Part shown: piece after piece, positions 24,654 to 32,412 of the stretch
Numbering within the stretch: position 1 is the stretch's first letter
Layout of the letters: every line of letters begins with the position of its first letter
Assembly: GCA_900315315.1 (NCBI GenBank)
Contig: OMYT01000020.1
Location: forward strand, 26,057 to 90,056
Direction of reading: 5' to 3'
Length of the DNA stretch: 64,000 nucleotides
DNA from: an uncultured Eubacteriales bacterium
GTDB taxonomy: Bacteria > Bacillota > Clostridia > Christensenellales > Aristaeellaceae
Notes under the pieces: model-generated
What the model saw: the letters and a program-made list of their open reading frames with translations, nothing else
Databases searched by the model: none
Told to the model about the DNA's origin: nothing
Translations under genes and position numbers: made by a program

Positions 24654-24727
24654 CGTTAAAAGGAGGAAATATAAAGGGGTTATCCCTGAAGAACAAACTC
24701 TCATCCGGTCAAACACCCAAATATGTT

Positions 24728-24767
24728 TAGCCCGAAGGTCCAGGGCGATCGGAAAGCCCTGGTCGCA
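24728..24767 (-). repeat. Dispersed structured repeat, short form (copy G)
   Basis: Stem ccagggc / gccctgg around the invariant loop gatcggaaa (plus-strand reading), preceded by cccgaagg. It lies 15 bases beyond the FucU stop on the minus strand. Same loop as copies E and F with a different stem sequence. Confidence 0.65.
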
Positions 24768-24781
24768 CCAAAGGTGCGAAA

Positions 24782-25210
24782 TTACTTCACTACACCTTTT
24801 TTCAAAATAATATTCGCATACAGCGCCGTCTCGCCCGTGGCGATACAGGCGTAGCACTTCGCCCCGCGGGGATAAAACTCCGGCTTCTGCACAGCGATTT
24901 CCCGCAGGCCGTCCTTTTCATACTTCTTCCCGATCTCGCGGTACGTATCCCATATTTCCGGCTTGTACGGATCATTCGGAAGCACGGCCATCAGGATCGT
25001 CGGATTCTCCACATAAGGATCCAGCGGGAAGAACTTCAGGATCGCGTCCAGGATCTCGGGGATCCCGTGACCGTCCAGCCGCACACAGCGCTCCGGGCAT
25101 CCGAACTTCGGATAGTTCCCGTCGCAGATCAGCAGCTCATCCCCGTGGCCCATTTCCATCAGGATCTTCAGCAGTTCCGGGTTCAGAATAGCAGGAATGC
25201 CTTTTAACAT
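24782..25210 (-). CDS. RbsD/FucU-family sugar mutarotase, second copy
   Basis: Sugar mutarotase of about 142 residues, with MLKGIPAILNPELLKILMEMGHGDELLICD carrying the catalytic His and a C-terminal YACIATGETALYANIILKKG. ATG 25210 follows ACGGAGGAGAGAGAA. It is the last gene of the operon that starts at 29959 and is a paralogue of the BMC-locus copy at 10645-11067. Its likely role is to supply the right anomer of the imported sugar to dehydrogenase or kinase. Confidence 0.92.
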   Translation of the reverse strand: MLKGIPAILNPELLKILMEMGHGDELLICDGNYPKFGCPERCVRLDGHGIPEILDAILKFFPLDPYVENPTILMAVLPNDPYKPEIWDTYREIGKKYEKDGLREIAVQKPEFYPRGAKCYACIATGETALYANIILKKGVVK

Positions 25211-25232
25211 TTCTCTCTCCTCCGTCAAGCGA

Positions 25233-26243
25233 TTACTTTACGATCACGCCGTCTTCGTCCCACAGGTCATGCCAGGAATTGGCGCCCGGCCACAGGAACA
25301 CCTGTCCCTTGATCAGGCGGCAGTTCTTGTCCACACCCTTGAGAATCTCCATCTCAGCGTCCGTCAGCGGATCCTTCACCGTAGATTCCAGGTTGGAGAC
25401 GTACTCGTTCTCATGAATGGAGAACGGAATCGGGATCTGGCCGCGCTGTACGGCCCACTTCAGGCAGATGACAGCGGGATGCACGCCATGAGCCTTCGCC
25501 ACTTCCACCAGTTCCGGCACCTGGATGTCCGCGATGTCGTCGGGCGTCATATCCCGGTCGGGGCGGGTGGGGCTTCCGATGGGGCAGAAACCGATAGGCT
25601 GGATGCCGTGAGCCACCACGTAATCATATAATTCCGGTTGCTGGAAACAGGGATGCAGTTCCATCTCGATCACGGTGGGCTTGATCCGGCACAGCGGCAG
25701 GACCGCTTCCAGTTTCGGAATTGTCATGCTGCTCATGCCGATGTTCTTCGTCAGGCCCATGTCCACCAGGCGTTCCATCTGGCGCCAGGTGTTCATGAAC
25801 TCTTCCACGGAGAAGGGCTTGCTGTCCGGATTCCGGCTGTCACCGTCGCAGCCCGGTGCATGATAGTTCGGGAAAGGCCAGTGGACAAAGTAGAAGTCCA
25901 GATAGTCCAGGCGCAGATCCTTCAGGGTCTTTGCGCAGGAAAGCAGGACGTCTCCCTGTCCGTGCATGTCGTTCCAGACCTTGGATGTGATGAAAAGTTC
26001 TTCGCGTTTCACAACGCCTTCCTTCATCGCATCCTCAAAGACCTTGCCGATCAGGTCCTCGTTACCGTACACGGAAGCGCAGTCAAACAGCCGGTAGCCG
26101 CTGCGGATCGCTCCTGCCACCGCATTGGATACCTGTTCGGGGGTGAAGCGGTCGCTGCCAAAGGTACCCATGCCCATGCACGGGATTTCCTGACCGTTGG
26201 ACAGTTTCCGTTTCGGAACCAGTTTCGGATCAATGAATGCCAT
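25233..26243 (-). CDS. Aldo/keto reductase
   Basis: NAD(P)H-dependent aldo/keto reductase of 336 residues that would interconvert a sugar aldehyde or ketone and an alcohol. Family landmarks are GMGTFGSDRFT, GYRLFDCASVYGNEDLIG with the catalytic Asp and Tyr, TSKVWNDMHG with the Lys, and YFVHWPFPNY with the His. ATG 26243 follows CAAGGAGGAGAAGCAC. It lies between the GatD-like dehydrogenase and FucU, so polyol or deoxy-sugar reduction is likely. Confidence 0.93.
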   Translation of the reverse strand: MAFIDPKLVPKRKLSNGQEIPCMGMGTFGSDRFTPEQVSNAVAGAIRSGYRLFDCASVYGNEDLIGKVFEDAMKEGVVKREELFITSKVWNDMHGQGDVLLSCAKTLKDLRLDYLDFYFVHWPFPNYHAPGCDGDSRNPDSKPFSVEEFMNTWRQMERLVDMGLTKNIGMSSMTIPKLEAVLPLCRIKPTVIEMELHPCFQQPELYDYVVAHGIQPIGFCPIGSPTRPDRDMTPDDIADIQVPELVEVAKAHGVHPAVICLKWAVQRGQIPIPFSIHENEYVSNLESTVKDPLTDAEMEILKGVDKNCRLIKGQVFLWPGANSWHDLWDEDGVIVK

Positions 26244-26274
26244 GTGCTTCTCCTCCTTGATATTTTTTGATTTT

Positions 26275-27327
26275 TTATTTCTCTTCGTTGATCAGCATAA
26301 TCTTGCCGTGGACGTCCCGCGGATTTTTGTACAGGGCAAACGCTTCCGCTGCCTGACTGAGCGGGAACTTCCGGAAGATCATGGACGGATCGAATTTCAG
26401 CCGCCCGTCCGCAAAGCAATGGGCCGTCAGTTTCCATTCCTTTCCCGGGAACGGGGCGGAATAACTCATCCAACTGCCAGTCAGATAGAATTCTTTCCGG
26501 TTCATGTTTTCCCACTGGGCAGGAGTGAAGGTCAGGTCTGTATGAGGAGTTCCGATAAAGCACACCTTCGCCTTGTTCGCAGCCAGCTCGAAAGCCATCC
26601 GCATGGTAATCGGATTACCGGCAGTCTCCAGCACATTCTCGAAGCCTCTTCCGCTGGTCAGTGCCTTTGCTTCTTCCATGAAGCCTTCCTTCAGCGTATT
26701 CACCGTCTGATGGGCGCCCATCCGCTTTGCCAGTTCCAGCCGTCCGTCGTCGATGTCGAAGGCAACAATCTGCTTGGCCCCCAGGATCTTCGCCCACTGC
26801 AGGGTAAAGATGCCGATCGTGCCGCAGCCCAGGATCGCCACGGTCTCGCCGCCCCGGTACCGCATCTGCAGGAGTCCGTGGACCGCCACCGTGGACGGCT
26901 CAAACATCGCCGCCTGCTCATAGGGGATCGACGGATCGTATTTGATCGCGTTCGCCGCCGGGATCACCACATATTCCGCGAAACTCCCCTGCTCCCGGCT
27001 GCCGATAAAGCTGTAATGCTTGCACAGGGAGAAGTTTCCCAACTGGCAGTCCTCGCACTTCATGCACGGCACCAGCGGCGCGCCGCTGACCGTATCCCCG
27101 ACGCTGAGGTTTTCAACCCCTTCGCCGACTTCCACGATGTCGCCGCTGAATTCGTGTCCCAGCACCACCGGATAGAAGTGCGCGCCGTGATTCAGCACCC
27201 GGGGTACGTCGCTTCCGCAGATGCCCGTTGCCCGGATCCGCACCTTGACCGTCCCCGGCCTGCATACCGGCGTCTCCCAGTCTGCATAGCGGATATCTTC
27301 ATTCCCGTAAAGTACTGCCGCTTTCAT
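26275..27327 (-). CDS. Zinc-dependent alcohol dehydrogenase, galactitol-1-phosphate 5-dehydrogenase-like (GatD)
   Basis: Medium-chain dehydrogenase of about 350 residues. GICGSDVPRVLNHGAHFYPVVLGHEFSG matches GatD closely, with the catalytic zinc ligands Cys and His-Glu; the structural zinc site is CMKCEDCQLGNFSLC. The Rossmann motif is GCGTIG. It would oxidise a hexitol or its phosphate to a ketose. ATG 27327 is preferred over an upstream start because MKAAVLYGNEDIRYAD is the usual N-terminus. Repeat copy A fills the gap to the upstream kinase gene. In context it fits galactitol/tagatose catabolism. Confidence 0.9.
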   Translation of the reverse strand: MKAAVLYGNEDIRYADWETPVCRPGTVKVRIRATGICGSDVPRVLNHGAHFYPVVLGHEFSGDIVEVGEGVENLSVGDTVSGAPLVPCMKCEDCQLGNFSLCKHYSFIGSREQGSFAEYVVIPAANAIKYDPSIPYEQAAMFEPSTVAVHGLLQMRYRGGETVAILGCGTIGIFTLQWAKILGAKQIVAFDIDDGRLELAKRMGAHQTVNTLKEGFMEEAKALTSGRGFENVLETAGNPITMRMAFELAANKAKVCFIGTPHTDLTFTPAQWENMNRKEFYLTGSWMSYSAPFPGKEWKLTAHCFADGRLKFDPSMIFRKFPLSQAAEAFALYKNPRDVHGKIMLINEEK

Positions 27328-27366
27328 TTCTTTTCTGCCTTCTTTCAATTAAGCAAAAGTATTCTA

Positions 27367-27471
27367 CCCGAAGGGGGCTGGGGGGTTCGTCGCGCCCGGA
27401 AAACTGTCCGGTGGACAGTTTTCAGCAAAGAACGGGCGGCAGCCCAGGGCACTCGGAAAGCCCCCTTGTTT
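27367..27471 (-). repeat. Dispersed structured repeat, long form (copy A)
   Basis: About 105 bases just past the stop of the XylB-like gene. Three nested pairings: outer aaggggg / cccccttg, middle cgcccg / cgggcg, inner aaaactgtcc / ggacagtttt. It shares flanks and the cggaaagccccc end with copies B and C. Confidence 0.75.
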
Positions 27472-27473
27472 TC

Positions 27474-28949
27474 TTACTGCATCAGTTCTTCCAGCGCCGG
27501 ATACAGCTTTCTGTAAATCTCGTACCCGCTGTCATAAACAGCTTTCATCTCCGCGTTTGGCGTGTAAGTCTTCTTCACACTCACCGTGCGTTCCGCGGCT
27601 TCCTCGAAGCTCTGATATACTCCGGTTCCGACACCGGCCAGGATTGCCGCACCGAGGGTCGTAGCCGTATCGCTGGCCGGAACCTCAATCCCGCAGCCGG
27701 TCACGTCCGCCTTAATCTGCGTCCAGACCCGGCTGTTGGCGCTGCCGCCCATCGCCCGCAGGATACCTGCTTTCGCGCCGGCGGCCTCCGCCGTTTCCAG
27801 ATTATGCCGCAGCGCATAGGCAACGCCTTCCATGCACGCCCGGATCATCTGCCCCCGGGTCACGCCGAAGTTCAGGCCGAAGAACACGCCGCAGGCTTTC
27901 GGATTCCAGATCGGGCTGCGCTCCCCTGCCATATAGGGCAGGAAAGTCACACCGCCGCTCCCGGCCGGCGCCTGTTCCGCCAGTTCACTCATCTCCGCGA
28001 AACTGAGTTCCGGGCACATCGTCTCCCGCAGCCACTTCAGCGCCCCGCCTCCGCCGGTCGTCCCGCCCTGCAGCAGCCACTGCCCGGGCACTACATGGAA
28101 ACTGAGTATCAGCCGGGGATCCGCGGCATACTGATCGATACAGATGCTCATTCCGCCGGCCTGACCGCCCTGTTCCTGAGTCTGCCCGGGGCTGACCACG
28201 CCGGCGCCCAATGTGCCGCAGGCGGCGTCCAGTCCGCCGGCCACGACCGGCGTTCCTTCCTTCAGTCCGGTCTGCTCCGCCGCTTCCTTCGTCAGCCGGC
28301 CGATGACCTGATGGCAGTTCACGATCTCCGGCAGAAGTTTCCGCGGGATCCCCAGCGCCTCACAGGCATCATCGTCCCAGCAGCCCTTCCGCATGTCAAA
28401 ACATGCCAGTCCGTATCCCTGGGAAAGATCCTGCGTGATTTCGCCGGTCATCCGGTAAGCAATATAGCTGTTGGACTGCAGGATCTTTTCGGTCTTTTCG
28501 AACACTTCCGGCCGGTTTTTCCGGTACCAGAGAATCTTCGGCCAGGTATAACAGGGGGACACCGGATTCCCGTACAATCCGAAAAGTTTCTCCTCACCCA
28601 GGCGTTCCGCGGTCTCCCGGCAGATTGCTTCGCTCCGCGTATCTGTCCAGATCGGTGTCGGGCACAGAACGTTCCCGTTCCTGTCCAGCGCGATGGCAGA
28701 CCAGCTTTGTCCGTCGATACCGATCCCCGCAATATCCGCCGGATTGATGCCGCTCTCGCCGATCATCTCCCGGACGGCACGGCATATACCGTTCCACCAG
28801 TCTGCGGGATCCTGCTCCGCCCAACCCTTTTCGGGATAACTGACAGGATACTCGCTGCCTCCCTGGGCGATTACTTTTCCGTCCGGATCAAAAATCGCCG
28901 TCTTGCAGGAAGAGGTCCCGATATCCACGCCAAGCAAATAAGTGCTCAT
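27474..28949 (-). CDS. FGGY-family carbohydrate kinase (xylulokinase-like)
   Basis: Ketose or polyol kinase of about 491 residues. The phosphate-1 motif LLGVDIGTSSCKTAIFD opens the protein, GIGIDGQSWSAIALD carries the catalytic Asp region, and VVAGGLDAACGTLGAG and MGGSANSRVWTQIKADVTG mark the second domain, all close to XylB. ATG 28949 follows AAGGAGAATTGCAGG. It sits between the aldolase and the GatD-like dehydrogenase. Phosphorylation of tagatose or a related ketose would feed the LacC-like kinase at 35732-36664 and the aldolase at 29117-29959. The true substrate is not set by the sequence. Confidence 0.93.
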   Translation of the reverse strand: MSTYLLGVDIGTSSCKTAIFDPDGKVIAQGGSEYPVSYPEKGWAEQDPADWWNGICRAVREMIGESGINPADIAGIGIDGQSWSAIALDRNGNVLCPTPIWTDTRSEAICRETAERLGEEKLFGLYGNPVSPCYTWPKILWYRKNRPEVFEKTEKILQSNSYIAYRMTGEITQDLSQGYGLACFDMRKGCWDDDACEALGIPRKLLPEIVNCHQVIGRLTKEAAEQTGLKEGTPVVAGGLDAACGTLGAGVVSPGQTQEQGGQAGGMSICIDQYAADPRLILSFHVVPGQWLLQGGTTGGGGALKWLRETMCPELSFAEMSELAEQAPAGSGGVTFLPYMAGERSPIWNPKACGVFFGLNFGVTRGQMIRACMEGVAYALRHNLETAEAAGAKAGILRAMGGSANSRVWTQIKADVTGCGIEVPASDTATTLGAAILAGVGTGVYQSFEEAAERTVSVKKTYTPNAEMKAVYDSGYEIYRKLYPALEELMQ

Positions 28950-29018
28950 CCTGCAATTCTCCTTCATCTGATCCAAACTCCGAATTGGTCTGCTTTCACG
29001 TAAGAATACAAACATGCC

Positions 29019-29120
29019 GCCGAAGGGGTTTAGGGGGTTCGGCGCGCCCGGAGAAAGAGCCAGTGGCTCTTTCTCAGCAGAGAACGGGCGGCAGCCCCGG
29101 AAGATCGGAAATCCCTTTAT
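29019..29120 (-). repeat. Dispersed structured repeat, long form with changed inner stem (copy B)
   Basis: About 100 bases overlapping the aldolase stop. The outer and middle pairings match copies A and C, but the inner stem is gagaaagagcca / tggctctttctc, different in sequence and still perfectly paired. This is covariation evidence for a folded element. Confidence 0.75.
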
Positions 29121-29959
29121 GTTGCCTTCCCGTCGCTGCCCAGCAGCCGGATCAGCTCCCGCACCCGATCCTCAACCGCCTTGCGCCCGACGGCCAGATA
29201 TTTCTTCGGATCGAAGGCGTCCGGCTGTTCACTGATCGCCTTCTTGACGCCTGCCGTAAAGGCAATGCGCAGATCCGTCGCGTAGTTCACCTTGCAGATC
29301 CCGCGCCTGATGCATTCCCGGACCTGATCCTCCGGGACGCCTGAAGTCCCGTGAAGCACCAGCGGGATATCCACCTTGGCCCTTACCTCGCTCAGACGGT
29401 CCAGATCCAGCTTCGGCTCTCCCTTATATACCCCGTGAGCCGTTCCGATCGCTACCGCAAAGCTGCTGATCCCGGTCTTGCTGACGAAATCAGCTGCCTC
29501 ATCCGGATCGGTATACTGAGGTTTCGCTTCCATTCCGTCTTCCTTGCCGCCCACGGTACCGAGTTCGGCCTCCACCGGCAACCCGCAGACCATCGCCACG
29601 ACCCGGCGTGTAATCGTAACGTTTCCGTCAAAGGGCATTTTTGAGCCGTCAATCATCAGGGAAGTATAACCCTCCCTGGCGCATTCTTCCGCCAGTTCGT
29701 AACTGTTCCCGTGATCGAGATGAAGGGCGACCGGAACCTTCGCATCCCGCGCCAGGCGGCTCACCACGCCGGCAAAGCATTTCGGTCCCGCGTACTTCAG
29801 CGTTCCGGGGGTAGTCTGGATGATCACAGGAGCTTTCTCGGCTTCCGCAGCAGCGACAATCGCCTGTGCCATTTCCAGGTTTTCGGCATTGAACGCACCG
29901 ATGGCATAACCGCCGGCCTGCGCTTTTTTCAGCATTTCACCGGTTGTGACGAACGGCAT
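29117..29959 (-). CDS. Class II ketose-bisphosphate aldolase (GatY/KbaY/FbaA family)
   Basis: Zinc aldolase of 280 residues that splits tagatose-1,6-bisphosphate or fructose-1,6-bisphosphate into DHAP and glyceraldehyde-3-phosphate. It has the family features AIGAFNAENLEMAQAIV, zinc ligand region VALHLDHGNSYE, MIDGSKMPFDGNV, GTAHGVYKGEPKLDLDRL and LHGTSGVPEDQVRECI. ATG 29959 follows AAGAGGGATAAAAG. It is the first gene of an operon (aldolase, kinase, GatD, AKR, FucU) behind a perfect consensus promoter with an operator. The AFNAEN motif and the GatD-like neighbour favour tagatose-bisphosphate. Confidence 0.93.
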   Translation of the reverse strand: MPFVTTGEMLKKAQAGGYAIGAFNAENLEMAQAIVAAAEAEKAPVIIQTTPGTLKYAGPKCFAGVVSRLARDAKVPVALHLDHGNSYELAEECAREGYTSLMIDGSKMPFDGNVTITRRVVAMVCGLPVEAELGTVGGKEDGMEAKPQYTDPDEAADFVSKTGISSFAVAIGTAHGVYKGEPKLDLDRLSEVRAKVDIPLVLHGTSGVPEDQVRECIRRGICKVNYATDLRIAFTAGVKKAISEQPDAFDPKKYLAVGRKAVEDRVRELIRLLGSDGKAT

Positions 29960-29977
29960 CTTTTATCCCTCTTTTCT

Positions 29978-29999
29978 AAAAGCGAATCGTTTCGCTTTT
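29978..29999. promoter_or_regulatory. Operator palindrome at the aldolase operon start
   Basis: aaaagcgaa-tcgt-ttcgctttt: nine-base arms around a four-base centre. It sits right at the predicted transcription start, the usual place for a repressor. The core cgaatcgtttcg recurs at 35552-35563 beside the Rbs-type operon, so one regulator probably controls both. Confidence 0.75.
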
Positions 30000-30004
30000 G
30001 CTTC

Positions 30005-30033
30005 ATTATAAAACCTGTTTCCTTTGATGTCAA
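30005..30033 (-). promoter_or_regulatory. Perfect consensus sigma-A promoter for the aldolase operon
   Basis: Minus-strand TTGACA (30028-30033), 17-base spacer, TATAAT (30005-30010). It is covered by a 9-base inverted repeat aaacctgtt / aacaggttt at 30011-30019 and 30032-30040, a possible second regulatory site. Confidence 0.9.
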
Positions 30034-30049
30034 CAGGTTTATGTTTAGG

Positions 30050-30075
30050 CCCTGCGCCCGAAAGCAGGCGCAGGG
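30050..30075. terminator. GC-rich hairpin downstream of the sugar-binding protein gene
   Basis: Stem ccctgcgcc / ggcgcaggg with loop cgaaagca, nine perfect pairs. It is not followed by a T run on the minus strand, so it may slow or protect the transcript end more than terminate. A further pairing ggcggacg / cgtccgcc lies at about 30091-30123. Confidence 0.45.
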
Positions 30076-30159
30076 TCATGGAAGTAATGGCGGACGAAGC
30101 CGTTAACCGCCTCCGTCCGCCGGAATCAGACCTTTTTCAGTCCTGAAGGGGAATTTTCA

Positions 30160-31206
30160 TTAGTCGTACAGGTTCTGAGCGATCTCTTCGCTGTCCATGT
30201 TCTCAGCGGTATACCACTGGCAGCCGGTGTCAACATCTTCAACGGCTTCGCCGGCGGCAGCCTTGACCAGCAGGTCAACCAGGGCAGCGCCCATGGCCAC
30301 GGGAGCCTGAGTCACAGCGCCCAGGAAGACGCCGTCCTTCACGGCAGCCTTGATGACAGCGCCGGAGTCGAAGCCCACGCCGATGATCTGGCCTTCGCCG
30401 GTGCCCAGCTTCTGCAGGTTCTCGTTGGCGGTCACCATGGCCTCAGCGGAGTGCTGGTTGGAGCCGTACAGGGCGATCAGGTCAGCCTTGTTCAGCAGGT
30501 TCTGGCAGTCGATGGCGGACAGTTCCGCGGTCACCTGTGCGGGAACCAGGGTCTCGATGATGATCTTCGCATCGTCCTTGGATTCGACCTTCGCGTCGTT
30601 GATGTAGCGCTCATTGCCTTCGAGCTTCAGGGTGTATCCTTCGGCAGCAGCCAGCTCGCCGATCTTGTCGATGAAGCCCAGGCCGCGGCTCACCACGGAG
30701 TCGGACACGGCGTCCTGCGCGGAGATACCGATACGGACAGCGCCGTCAGCGGCAGCAATGCGATCCTTGATCGCCTTCCAGGTCTCTTCGGCAGCCAGCG
30801 CGCCGGCGTTGTAGTTGTTGGTGGCGGCGTTCGCCTTGATGGCGCCTTCGGGAGCACCGGGCACGCCGGAGTCAAAACCGATGATCGGGATGCCCTTGGA
30901 CTGAGCGTCCGCGATAGCATCCAGGCAGGTCTCGGTGGACAGGGCGGCCAGGCCGATCGCCTTGGGGCCTGCGTTGATGGCGGAGTTCAGCTGGCCCAGC
31001 TGCTCTTCGTATGCAGACTCGTTGGCCGGTCCGACGAAGTTGATGGTCACGCCCAGCTCGGCAGCCTTCTCTTCAGCGCCCTTGAGCACAGCCTGCCAGT
31101 ACTGATGCTGGAAGCCCTTGGAAACGATCTCGTAGTCAGCAGCCAGAGCGGCGGACGCGCCGATGACCAGTGTCAGTGCCAGGATCAGAGCCAATACCTT
31201 TTTCAT
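30160..31206 (-). CDS. RbsB-like sugar-binding protein
   Basis: Extracellular binding protein of 348 residues for a monosaccharide or polyol. The signal peptide MKKVLALILALTLVIGASAALA-AD has no lipobox. Mature landmarks are GFQHQYWQAVLKGAEEKAAELG, AIGLAALSTETCLDAIADAQSKGIPIIGFDSGV, and IIGVGFDSGAVIKAAVKDGVFLGAVTQ, as in the ribose/allose/inositol family. ATG 31206 follows TTAGGAGGTATCCCC. It comes last in the transporter operon but has its own promoter in the 178-base gap before it, so it can be made in excess, as binding proteins often are. Confidence 0.95.
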   Translation of the reverse strand: MKKVLALILALTLVIGASAALAADYEIVSKGFQHQYWQAVLKGAEEKAAELGVTINFVGPANESAYEEQLGQLNSAINAGPKAIGLAALSTETCLDAIADAQSKGIPIIGFDSGVPGAPEGAIKANAATNNYNAGALAAEETWKAIKDRIAAADGAVRIGISAQDAVSDSVVSRGLGFIDKIGELAAAEGYTLKLEGNERYINDAKVESKDDAKIIIETLVPAQVTAELSAIDCQNLLNKADLIALYGSNQHSAEAMVTANENLQKLGTGEGQIIGVGFDSGAVIKAAVKDGVFLGAVTQAPVAMGAALVDLLVKAAAGEAVEDVDTGCQWYTAENMDSEEIAQNLYD

Positions 31207-31288
31207 GGGGATACCTCCTAAAAATGTTTTTATATGTATACCGCTCTCACCAGGACGGTATTCATAACCAATTAATTCAACAAAACTG

Positions 31289-31301
31289 AAACGTTACGTT
31301 T
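31289..31301. promoter_or_regulatory. Operator-like palindrome before the sugar-binding protein gene
   Basis: aaacgt-t-acgttt, perfect arms around one base, directly downstream of the -10 box of the binding-protein promoter. LacI-family type. A related gaaacgttac lies at 35697-35706 before the LacC-like kinase. Confidence 0.6.
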
Positions 31302-31330
31302 ATATTAGCATCACTTTTTTGCTTCGTCAA
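31302..31330 (-). promoter_or_regulatory. Internal sigma-A promoter for the sugar-binding protein
   Basis: Minus-strand TTGACG (31325-31330), 17 bases, TAATAT (31302-31307), followed at once by the operator at 31289-31301. Confidence 0.75.
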
Positions 31331-31374
31331 TGGGTAAATCAATAAATATATTACTATTTCTTTAACTTTTTCGG

Positions 31375-31386
31375 GAAAACGTTTTC
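31375..31386. promoter_or_regulatory. Second palindrome in the gap before the sugar-binding protein gene
   Basis: gaaaacgttttc, a perfect 12-base palindrome overlapping the end of the upstream permease gene and lying about 45 bases before the -35 box. It may be an upstream operator allowing looping with 31289-31301. Confidence 0.4.
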
Positions 31387-32398
31387 ACTTTCTCGCCGCT
31401 CGCTTGTTCTTCAGCACGTCGATGTAGATTGCCGCGATCAGTACCAGGCCGGTGATAATCTGCTGCCAGTTCGCCTGCAGGCCGATGTAGGGCAGGCCGG
31501 TCTTCAGCAGGGACATCACAAACACGCCCAGCAGCGTCCCGATAATGCTGCCGGAACCGCCTGTCATGGAGGTGCCGCCGATAATCGCCGCACCGATGGC
31601 ATCCAATTCCAGGCCGGCTCCGGTGCCCGGCGCCACGGAAGAGGAGAAAGTCGCCGCATAGGCGATACCGGCCAGTCCGGCAAAGAAACCGGAAATGATG
31701 TAGGCCATCATCTGGTGCTTTACCACGTTCACACCGGAAAGGCGCGCCGCCTCCTTGTTGGAGCCGATGGCGATGATGTAGCGGCCGATCTTTGTCCGGT
31801 TCAGCACGATCGTCATCACAATCACGGCAATGATGACGATCCCGAAGCCGACCGGAATCAGCGTCCCCTTGTCAATGATCTTGAACAGGCTGCGGAACCA
31901 GCCGCCCTCGGAACTCCGGGAAGGCCAGGAAACCGCCAGGCCGCCGGTGATGATGGAGCCCAGGCCCCGGGTAATCAGCATCGAGCACAGCGTCGCGATG
32001 AACGGCGGCAGGTTCATGATGGAAACCATCACGCCGTTCAGCACACCGAAGCACAGGCCCAGAAGAATCGTCACAATCATGCCGACCCAGACCGGCGCGT
32101 TCAGCTGCTGAACCAGATAGCCTCCGGCCAGCGCGTAGCAGATCATGCCGGTACCGACGGACAGGTCGTTACCGCCGGAAATCAGGCAGAACGTCACGCC
32201 GATGGCCATGAAGGTAATATAGTAGGAATAATCCAGAATACTGACCAGTGTGGAATACTGGCGGAACGCGGGACTCATCAGGCAGAAGAAGACTGCCAGC
32301 AGGATCACCGCCAGCACAACGACGATCCGCTGGACGCCGATGGCCCTGACGATCGGATTGTTGGTAAAGGCATTGCCTTTTTTGCCGGTCTTTTCCAT
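31385..32398 (-). CDS. RbsC-type sugar ABC permease, copy 2
   Basis: Membrane subunit of 337 residues with about eight to ten hydrophobic segments. Typical family features are LISGGNDLSVGTGM, IAIGSNKEAARLSGVNVVKHQMMAYIISG and GAAIIGGTSMTGGSGSIIGTLLGV. ATG 32398 follows GTAAAGGAGGAAGAAGAG, 14 bases after the first permease gene. It resembles copy 1 in layout but is clearly diverged, so the transporter is probably a heterodimer of two permeases. Confidence 0.94.
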   Translation of the reverse strand: MEKTGKKGNAFTNNPIVRAIGVQRIVVVLAVILLAVFFCLMSPAFRQYSTLVSILDYSYYITFMAIGVTFCLISGGNDLSVGTGMICYALAGGYLVQQLNAPVWVGMIVTILLGLCFGVLNGVMVSIMNLPPFIATLCSMLITRGLGSIITGGLAVSWPSRSSEGGWFRSLFKIIDKGTLIPVGFGIVIIAVIVMTIVLNRTKIGRYIIAIGSNKEAARLSGVNVVKHQMMAYIISGFFAGLAGIAYAATFSSSVAPGTGAGLELDAIGAAIIGGTSMTGGSGSIIGTLLGVFVMSLLKTGLPYIGLQANWQQIITGLVLIAAIYIDVLKNKRAARK

Positions 32399-32412
32399 CT
32401 CTTCTTCCTCCT

